Positions 57,485 to 64,000 of a stretch of DNA of 64,000 nt are shown here, in pieces. The notes under the pieces are model-generated. The model ran no database searches. It saw nothing but the letters and a program-made list of their open reading frames with translations, and had not been told where the DNA came from. The first letter of the stretch is position 1. Every line of letters starts with the position of its first letter. This DNA is from Alviniconcha marisindica (lineage: Eukaryota; Mollusca; Gastropoda; Provannidae): assembly GCA_018857735.1 (NCBI GenBank), contig JABMCL010001461.1:125001-189000 (forward strand). Direction: 5' to 3'. Made by a program: the position numbers and the translations under genes.

Positions 57485-60400
57485 CATATGAGCTATGATC
57501 CAAAACTAGAGATCAGATGGAAATAAGTCCAACAGTTTTGGATGCACCTACTCAAAATACAGCATTGCCTGGTAGTGCTCTCCTTTGACACTGATGTTGT
57601 GTTGCAAGCCCCTTGCCAACTGGAAAATGTCTTCCCGGGGGATGAGCAGTCTGATATAACCATAATGGTTGGCTGGGAGTAAAACACCAAGTTAATTACT
57701 CTCTAGGGATTGTTTTCATCTCTGAATTCACCACTTTGGCAAGGTCTTGGACACAAGAAAACTTCCTCCCAGCCAGTTCGTCTTTCAAGGGAGGAAAGCG
57801 CCAGAAGTCACATGATGCAAGGTTGGCCCTTTATGGTCGGGTGCGTGGGGCAAGTCTTGGATTTTTTGTCCTTCAAGATGTTGAGTTACGGCCCTTGTTT
57901 TGTGGGGACTGGAGGAGAAGGACATTTACGGCCCTTGTTTTGTGGGGACTGGAGGAGAAGGACATTCTACAGGGTAGTGATTGAGTGCTGGCGGCTGATT
58001 TCCTGAAGAACTTTGGGCAAAAACATTTCTGTATAATATGACCTTCTGGTGGCACTGTTATTAGGCAAAGCATCAGCTGCCCCACGCGCCTGGTGCTTGA
58101 AGAAGATGGCAAGCAACCTCTTCCTGCTCTGAAATCTGGGCTTGCAGAGTTGGGTGTCTCGTTTTGACCCAGTCATGCTTTGTTCCTGTGTTTACTGGCG
58201 ATGCCATAGAATGGTACCTAGCTCTCATCACCTGTGATGATATATGCAGGTGACATGTTTGGGTCCATCCAGCTAAAAAATGGATGAGTAGGTCGCATGC
58301 AACATTTACACATTGACTTTTTCGTTCATCAGTCAGTCATTTGAATCTGACTTCCTGATTAAGGAATATGAAGCAGCCCTGACCCTTACCACTTTCTTCA
58401 AAGCTTTAGAAAGTTTCAGTTCATGCTCACCAAGTTGCAGCCTTGCAAAGAAAAAAGAGAGAGAAAAAGGGGGAAGAAAAAGGGGAAAAAAACAACAACA
58501 ACAAAAACCACATTCACAGCACCTGTTGAACAGTACATTTTGAAGCACATGAAGAAAGTATTACAACTTGCCATTAATGACCCAAGAACAAAATGACATC
58601 ATTTCTAAAAGGGAGAAAACTCAAAGGCTGACCTTTCCAATGACATATTAATTATAATCATAAAAATCATGCAGCAAGTATGTTAAACTGAGATGGTTTG
58701 ATCACTAGTTTTACATCAAACCTCCTACAAAATGCACAATACAGAAATCAAGTCACTTCAAATCTAATCCAACTTTGATGAAAACAATGAAATGCATCAC
58801 CACATTTATTCTTCTTCTTATTATTATTATAAGTAAGTAAATATGGTGCTTAACGTCCAGAGAAACCGTACGGCTTATTAGGGACGGGGAGAAGGGGGGG
58901 AAGGGGGTATGGAGGTGGGGGGAGAGGGAGATTATATACCTATCGCTACACTGTCACCACCAGAATGACTTCTGCATTAAGATGGGCAGCGATGAGAGCC
59001 ATTTTAATGTTTCAGTAGGAAGTGATGGACAAAGTCACAAGACAGTGTCCACAAACCACAACCTTTTTGAAGAGAAAGGAGAGCCGAAGCGGTATCGAAC
59101 CGAGGTCCTTCCGCTTACCAACCTAACTGCCTTACCGCTAGGCCAAACCGGCTCACGTTATTATTATTATTATTGATCGCTTTTATATAGCGCTATTCTC
59201 CGCTCTCGAGCAGACTCACGGCGCTCGCATGTGATTCTACATAAGTGAATAGCTTTTTATAGCACATTTTTTTGAATATCCACCGAAGTGGTGTACTTAC
59301 AGCGCTATATTTAAAGTAGACTAAACATGTCAACTCTGCTGAAACATGCCCAATAGACAATGCTGCAGTGGGTGGGTGGACATATACAAAACCTCATTCA
59401 CCTGGCCACACCACCTACCCCTTGCATGGTTCCCAGCCCCAATCTGCCGAACTAAAGCCAATGCAGCTACAGTACCTTGGTGTTCTTGTCTTCATTGAAG
59501 ACGGAGAAAATGAGTCCAACAAAGTTGTCATCCATCATCTGGTACATGGCCTGTGTGCGTACATCTGCAAGGAAACAAAATGGAGGTCGGTCAGTCCACT
59601 GGTGACCGGTGATGCATGATAGGAACGGATCTTAAGACCTGTCTATCTGGACTCCTGTACTAAAAGGACTTGATTGTTGTTAGTTTTGTTTTGGGTGTGT
59701 GGGTGTGAGTGCATGCATGCGTGTGTGCATGCATGTGTGTGTGTGTGTGCTTGTTTGTGTTTGTGTTTGTGTGTGTGTGAGTGTGTGTGTATGTGTGAGT
59801 GTGTGTGTGAATATGATGTGTGTGTGTGCGTGCATTCATTCATGCGTGTGTGTGCATGTCTATCCACTGCACCTGAAACAGCCTGGATTCTCTCTAAAAA
59901 ACAAAAACAAAAAAGAAACAAACCTCCGAAGAAAAACTTCTTAACAAACACATGAAACATTTCACATAAAGATGTCAAATAACCACACAATTTTATCACC
60001 TGTTAAATGGTCAACACTATTTCTTATGAAAATATACACATTTCAGTACTTTCAAACATGTCATTTTATATATATATATATATATATATGTTATAGTTTG
60101 TTTTTTTTAAAGGGGCCCAATAATCTACTGAATAAGAAGGAAAGCCTAGCCTCAAACAAAATGCACACTCAAGCAAGGTAAATTGTATACTATTACTAAA
60201 CAATTAACACACATATCTCACCGACATGCGAGGGCCATACAGTGATGTGGGGATGAGAGTGGTACCATCCAATCACACGCATAGGCCGATTCAGCTCTTG
60301 GGCCAGTCTCTGCAACAGTCCAGACAAATATATATATATTTATAGATGATTATTTTTTAATGCTCAGTCAACTATGATGTTTATATTTGGGTGACTGCAA

Positions 60401-62480
60401 CAGTCCAGGTAGCACAAGCAATACCTAAACACTGCCTTGTGCTACACATGTATGTATCAAGTCCTGGTGATGGAACTGTCACAGAGTTAGATTGGTTGGT
60501 ACATGTATGTGACCATTTTCTTCACTATCTGAAAGTACATACATACATACATACATATGTAATTGTTTTCTTCACCATCTGAAAGAGAATGCTTGGGCAG
60601 AATCAACATACAAGGGAGTTAATTAATGATCAAAAACATCACACAAACACAGTAACAAAGGCCTGAATCGCGCATGGTAACTCTCATTTGGCATGCGAGT
60701 AAATACAAGTAACAAGGTGTATTTAAGTGTCTGCGAGTAACTGCAATGTGTTTATGTGCCTTCTATTTGCTCACTAGCCAAGTGAGAGTTATCATTGGCA
60801 ACTCTGGTCTTTGTTATTGTGTTTGTGTTGATTCTGGGGGTTTTCACTGTTTGGATACATGTGTTTATTGCACAGCAAGTTAAGAAACTCTAGCTAGAGA
60901 ACAGTCTTTTGTAAGAATGATCTATTATTATATTATTAGTGGCAAGAGAATTGCTGCAAAGCCCAAACTTGGATTCAAACACACACTGAGTATGTGTATG
61001 TGTGCGTGCGTGTGTGCGTGCGTACATGCGTGAATGCGTGTGTGTGTGTGTAGTGTTTGTAGTGCGTTTTTTGTTTTGTTTTTGTTTTTGTATAATACTT
61101 TATGTAAATTGTTTTGGTCGGACTATGCTCTACATGTGTACAGAATATCATATTTAGGTTAATATGTATCATGTTAGCACTCAGGGCGTTGATGAGTGCA
61201 TGATAAATGTACATTATTATTATATTACTTTCAGCTCAATCACTGAAGTTCAATGCCTTTCTGCATTGACCTCTTCTGTACCTCGGCTTTGGTAGAAGCA
61301 TCAGACAGCTGCTCTGGGGAAATTTCAACTCGGTCCGGCTGTTTGTCCGAGCGGCGCAACACGATGACAGCAGAAATGTGGACAACCTTGTTTACATCTA
61401 CCTGCAGGCCACGCAAACAAACAAAATCCATTTTGAAAGTAAGTAACCATTATGGTTATATTAGCCTAATTAGGGTGATCCATTTTAATAACTAAGGATT
61501 AATAACTAATAAGCATCACCAGATGTGATAAAAATTACTGACATTTTCACTTTCACATCCAGACCGGCTATGGCGGAGTTAATTAATAACAAATGATAAG
61601 AATAAAAATGCCAGTTCAGGTGTTGCACAAGGTACAAGATTTTGCCTTAGAAATATTGTGTTCTCCTAACACCAAACGCACATTTCTTTTGCACAAGCCT
61701 CTCCTCTGCATCATTTTTTACTTTGGGAATTGTAGTTTGCAGCTCAGACATCTGTCTGTCCACCAGGCCAGGCCATAGTGGGAAGAGTGAATGCTCACTG
61801 GTTAGACTAGCAGTAGCACCAGACTCATAATTTAAAGGTCGCTGGTTCAAGTCCCTGCAGGAGCAGGTGGATCATTTTCTTCTCCAGGATCACCTAAGTT
61901 GTGTGCTGACTCTAATTTCAGTATCTGTTCCACTCCATGTTACACTTACAGTATACCTCAGTAGCACTAGCAGGTAAAAGATCCTGGTCAATCTGCCAAA
62001 AGTGCATGTGGCAGGTTACACACAAACAGATGTATACATAACATATATATATATATATAAAAATTATAATTATATGCACCATAAATATGGGGCTTTATTT
62101 TAAATTAAGTGACACTGTAAACTGGTGCATGGTTGTAACAGTTGTTTGGGTTGTACACAGATCATGCATTGAAATGGCAGCAGTTTCATGTGGCACCAGC
62201 CATGTAACAATGAAATAGCTCTGTCAGTACATCACTTCAGCGGACATTAAAAAACACCTTATAAATAAAAGGATACAGTCACTCATTCAGAATCATATCA
62301 AATGATGATGATGAAGTGTTGCTTAATGTCCTCAGATGTCAGTTGACATATTAGGGACAAGTTGTGACCAATGCCGAAGCACGGTTCAATAATTCTTTAC
62401 GTCCACGTAAACCAGAAGGCTCGTTAGGACAGACAGATCAGGACGGCCACCTCTACTCTCACACAGCTCCAGAATCATAT

Positions 62481-62539
<59 letters not shown>

Positions 62540-62892
62540 ACTTGAGTGCAATGTGTCTGCTCTCAAGCAGAGAATGGTGTCAACTGTAATGTATAATTTA
62601 TACTATGTGTTATGTCAATCACTGTTCAATGTGAACTGTAATGTATAGTTTATTTATAATAATTATGGATGTGTTACATCATCACTGTTCAAATCTTCAA
62701 TGAAGAAGTGATTATAAAATATCCGCTTTTGATTTTTAGTGCAGTGTTATGAAATGGACAACCCTTTACCAAACTTTTTTTTCTTACCTCTCCAATCAAT
62801 AGACCCATTACTTCTTCTCTCTCAGTCGACAAAGCATGCGTCAAACAGACCAGATAGGCATCTGATTCCAGATTCACGCAAGACGCAGGCAT
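55017..62892 (-). CDS. BRCC3: BRCC36, K63-specific JAMM deubiquitinase (whole gene)
   Basis: BRCC36 is the zinc-dependent subunit of the BRCA1-A and BRISC complexes. It cleaves K63-linked ubiquitin at DNA breaks and on cytoplasmic substrates. Seven exons join with matching phases: 62892-62788, 61401-61282, 60309-60222, 59564-59476, 57226-57168, 56201-56023 and 55168-55017, giving 263 residues (human about 316). The catalytic Glu in EEVMGLLIGE and the JAMM motif HSHPHITVWPSHVD are intact, so an active enzyme is expected. The C-terminal coiled coil (LLKQKQELQQKL) that contacts Abraxas-type partners is present. About 25 residues following IGE in vertebrates are absent, either lost or in a small unseen exon in 61,402-62,787. 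The family call is certain. Confidence 0.96.
55169..55310 (-). repeat. About 43-bp tandem repeat containing the BRCC3 exon 7 acceptor
   Basis: Four units on the minus strand share TTTTGACAATGCCTGTGTTT followed by CAG or a decayed form. The real acceptor opens at 55,168. A clean decoy AG opens at 55,244, and others have lost the AG. (CA)n sequence follows at about 55,325-55,372. Confidence 0.8.
55529..55605 (+). repeat. (CT)n and (CA)n microsatellite
   Basis: A TC tract followed by a CA tract in BRCC3 intron 6. Open frames here are repeat artefacts. Confidence 0.95.
56023..56201 (-). CDS. BRCC3: BRCC3 exon 6
   Basis: Acceptor GTCGTTGCAG, donor GCTG/GTCAGT, phase 2 to phase 1. It encodes HERYEVPLKITPS, CLEALVELPGILKQEEEEAY and LITRIHNSA, matching human YERIEIPIHI, LESAVELPKILCQEEQDAY and VTKIHNGS. 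Confidence 0.97.
57168..57226 (-). CDS. BRCC3: BRCC3 exon 5 (59 nt)
   Basis: Acceptor GTGTGTTGCAG, donor CCGA/GTAAGT, phase 0 to phase 2. It encodes QSRIQVTCFQAVQGGYGGS, matching human LYTCFQSIQAQKSS. Its length and phase exactly bridge exons 4 and 6, which confirms this small exon. Confidence 0.93.
57408..57485 (+). repeat. (CT)n and (TA)n microsatellite
   Basis: A TC tract of about 55 bases continues directly into TA repeats. It lies in BRCC3 intron 4. Confidence 0.95.
57690..58260 (-). pseudogene. Dead mariner-type (Tc1/mariner) transposase remnant
   Basis: It lies in BRCC3 intron 4. Reading the minus strand across frames gives mariner landmarks in order: YIITGDES followed by a stop, then SKHRNKA, LGQNETP, RFQSRKRLLAIFF, YYTEMFLPKVLQ, and a C-terminal stretch like LKDELAGRKFS. 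Several frameshifts and stops interrupt it, including one just after the first catalytic-Asp motif (TGDE). It contains a 37-base internal duplication (TTACGGCCCTTGTTTTGTGG, near 57,886 and 57,926). It cannot encode an active transposase. Confidence 0.7.
58829..59160 (-). mobile_element. Full-length family A SINE
   Basis: Minus-strand copy with the tRNA-like head at about 59,090-59,157 (reverse complement of GGCCTAGCGGTAAGGC and GGTTCGATACC) and body to a GTAAGTAAATATGGTGCTTA end. ATT repeats flank it. This gives the limits of the family A unit. Confidence 0.85.
59165..59315 (-). mobile_element. 5'-truncated family B SINE
   Basis: Minus-strand 3' portion of family B (GATCGCTTTTATATAGCGCT through GAAGTGGTGTACTTACAGCG). 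It abuts the (ATT)n at the head end of the family A SINE just above. Confidence 0.85.
59476..59564 (-). CDS. BRCC3: BRCC3 exon 4
   Basis: Acceptor TTCCTTGCAG, donor AAG/GTACTG, phase 1 to phase 0. It encodes (D)VRTQAMYQMMDDNFVGLI and FIEDKNTK, nearly the human sequence. Confidence 0.97.
59690..59870 (+). repeat. (TG)n microsatellite
   Basis: Interrupted TG tract in BRCC3 intron 3. Open frames of Cys-Val repeats here are artefacts. Confidence 0.93.
60222..60309 (-). CDS. BRCC3: BRCC3 exon 3: JAMM zinc site
   Basis: Acceptor ACTGTTGCAG, donor GTCG/GTGAGA, phase 0 to phase 1. It encodes RPMRVIGWYHSHPHITVWPS, with both zinc-binding histidines. The zinc-binding Asp is completed across the next intron. 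Confidence 0.97.
60585..60838. mobile_element. Longer copy of hairpin MITE family H
   Basis: The left end GCAGAATCAACATACAAGGG then AGTTAATTAATGATC is intact. The inner arms pair (CAAACACAGTAACAAAGGCC with GGTCTTTGTTATTGTGTTTG). The right end has lost the ACTCCCTT segment. It is in BRCC3 intron 2. Confidence 0.65.
61000..61235 (+). repeat. TG-rich tract and ATT-ended retroelement-like tail
   Basis: Imperfect TG repeats at 60,990-61,055 are followed by sequence ending TGATAAATGTACATTATTAT. That resembles the (ATT)n-ended tails near 25.3 and 29.7 kb. No coding content. Confidence 0.5.
61282..61401 (-). CDS. BRCC3: BRCC3 exon 2
   Basis: Acceptor GGCCTGCAG, donor GAG/GTACAG, 40 codons, phase 0 on both sides. 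It encodes VVHISAVIVLRRSDK and DRVEISPEQLSDASTKAE, matching human BRCC36 closely. Joining directly to exon 1 omits the vertebrate LNDDTRSDSK...VAEK stretch. Confidence 0.96.
61785..62300 (+). mobile_element. Full-length family B SINE, diverged
   Basis: The head at 61,792-61,862 (CACTGGTTAGACTAGCA...GGTCGCTGGTTCAAGTCCC) keeps a B box. The body follows with an AT expansion at about 62,042-62,060. Older than the 12.1-kb copy judging by mutations. Confidence 0.8.
62305..62540 (+). repeat. Family C repeat fragment and (AT)n
   Basis: GTTGCTTAATGTCCTCAGAT to CTCACACAGCTCCAGAATC (about 62,316-62,475) matches the family C copies at 44.85 and 53.8 kb. A (TA)n tract follows to about 62,533. Confidence 0.8.
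62788..62892 (-). CDS. BRCC3: BRCC3 exon 1
   Basis: ATG at 62,892-62,890, 35 codons, donor GAG/GTAAGA. It encodes NLESDAYLVCLTHALSTE and EEVMGLLIGE, the conserved start of the MPN+ domain with the catalytic Glu. The start is supported by near-identity to human VHLESDAFLVCLNHALSTE. Confidence 0.96.
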
Positions 62893-63479
62893 CTTGTGGA
62901 TAAAAGTGAAAGTTTGCAGTTCCTTTGCCCAGCACTAAATATATTAGTGTTCACTGGAGTTACCTCGCCTTCGTTAAAAATAGGGCCAATCGGAGACTGT
63001 AAAAGAAGGGGGCCCCCTAAAATGATCCAATCGTTTGCGTCGGTGGTTGAAGCGGAAACTGTATGAAGTGATGAGCAGCAGCAGACGATTTCAACATGAA
63101 AGTCAACTTTTACATGATGTGGAACTGTGCGTTCCTTTTTTTTCTCTTGATCGTGTTTATCTATTATATGTTTTCCATTTGAAACACTCTATTAACCATA
63201 TGCATTCTTACTAACGTGTTTATGGATGATATTTTGGCTTAATTATGTCCGTGTACGGGAAACTCTTCTATCATCATCCTACCGGAAATGACGGGCTTTC
63301 GCAGACGGCGTCCCGCGACCATAGTGATGATCGGAAATCCTTGACTGTCTGTCAAAATGATAAATATCGTGAGTTTTGCATGTGTTTGCTTTTACAGAGT
63401 TATTAGATCAGTGTCTTAGTCCCGTGTGAAAAAAACGTGTAGTGTTACAAAGGTGATTGTTATGTGCTGGGCTTTGCGC

Positions 63480-63620
63480 AATCCCTGATATTTCTCGGGA
63501 GTACCAAAGTCCTTCCGATGAGACTGTAATGCAAGGTCCCCCGTGGCTCTACGAATGCAAAAAGATCACATACCAACGTTAAAGATCCTGTAGTCCATGT
63601 CAGAGTTCGGTGGATTATGG
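63480..63620. repeat. Dispersed repeat that is the empty site of the piggyBac MITE
   Basis: AAAGATCACATACCAACGTT followed by AAAGATCCTGTAGTCCATGTC (about 63,559-63,600) matches both flanks of the MITE at 13.6-13.84 kb, with a single TTAA where the MITE sits in the other copy. Confidence 0.8.
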
Positions 63621-63784
63621 AAACACTCAAATAACTCAGCATGCACGAAAGTACCAGAGTCTTCATAATGTTGAAGTTGGACACTATGCGGAAGAAGGGA
63701 TTTGTGGTCCGGAGTGGTAGACCACCAAAGGCTACAAGAACCAGAACATTATAGAGCAGATTGTAAGAAGCAGCTCGCACTGCT

Positions 63785-63945
63785 TAAAAGCTGAACTTGG
63801 CAAGACAGACATTTATACAAAAACAGCTTCTTCCCAAAGACTGAGAGACTGGAACAATTTGCATCATGGATGAATCCACAGACTCTCCCAAGACGATTGA
63901 GGAATTTAAAGATCTCCTCTTGACCCCAGATCAGAACTAAAGGGC
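63785..63945 (+). pseudogene. LINE reverse transcriptase C-terminus remnant
   Basis: Across shifted frames the plus strand reads LYKNSFFPKT, RLRDWNNL and STDSPKTIEEFKDLL before a stop at about 63,938. This is the (Y)K.SFFP.T...WN.L...........FK..L end typical of LINE ORF2 proteins. Frameshifts make it inactive, and the element runs off upstream without a recognisable RT core. Confidence 0.6.
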
Positions 63946-64000
63946 GAAAAGGCTGTTTTTAGCTTCTTAAAAAAGGGATAATTTGTGCTCTCCCCATTGA

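Overview
This is a gene-poor, repeat-rich window of animal nuclear DNA with short exons and GT-AG introns. Several families of tRNA-headed SINEs, long (CA/TG)n, (GA/CT)n and poly-G/poly-C tracts, and many minisatellites point to a lophotrochozoan, most likely a marine gastropod mollusc. That taxonomic call is an inference. I rebuilt the exon-intron structures by hand from reading frame, intron phase and family homology.

Three protein-coding genes are well supported. (1) A poly(ADP-ribose) glycohydrolase (PARG) gene lies on the minus strand at 44,082-17,699, with 12 exons whose phases all agree; its extreme 5' end was not found with confidence. (2) A clan-2 cytochrome P450 lies on the plus strand at 47,457-50,100 in two exons and looks complete. 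(3) BRCC3/BRCC36, the K63-specific JAMM deubiquitinase, lies on the minus strand at 62,892-55,017 in seven exons and looks complete but short. PARG and BRCC36 both act in the DNA-damage response. I see no shared regulation, so their proximity may be chance.

The main result is that PARG is not ordinary. Between its GF segment and its GNWGCGAF segment, inside the macrodomain fold, the gene carries two extra exons (26,508-26,267 and a single 3,633-nt exon at 24,633-21,001). They add about 1,320 residues. The insert holds repeated amphipathic helices of the type that bind PKA regulatory subunits in AKAP3/4/11/SPHKAP-like anchoring proteins, many RRxS PKA-type sites and a coding 15-residue repeat. 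The 3,633-nt exon is a multiple of three and lies between phase-0 introns, so it can be skipped in frame.

A second result is that at least six exon-intron junctions, five in PARG and one in BRCC3, are themselves the repeat unit of a neighbouring tandem array, so the introns carry rows of decoy splice sites.

Layout: 0-10 kb is minisatellites (one possibly coding), a duplicated SINE unit, a head-to-head minisatellite palindrome and a 3-kb composite satellite. 10-17.7 kb is microsatellites, a full SINE, hairpin MITEs and a piggyBac-type MITE whose empty site is visible at 63.58 kb. 17.7-44.1 kb is PARG, including a 2.7-kb fold-back of doubtful sequence quality. 44-47 kb is SINEs. 47-52 kb is the P450. 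52-55 kb is intergenic. 55-63 kb is BRCC3 with a dead mariner in one intron. 63-64 kb holds repeat and LINE remnants.
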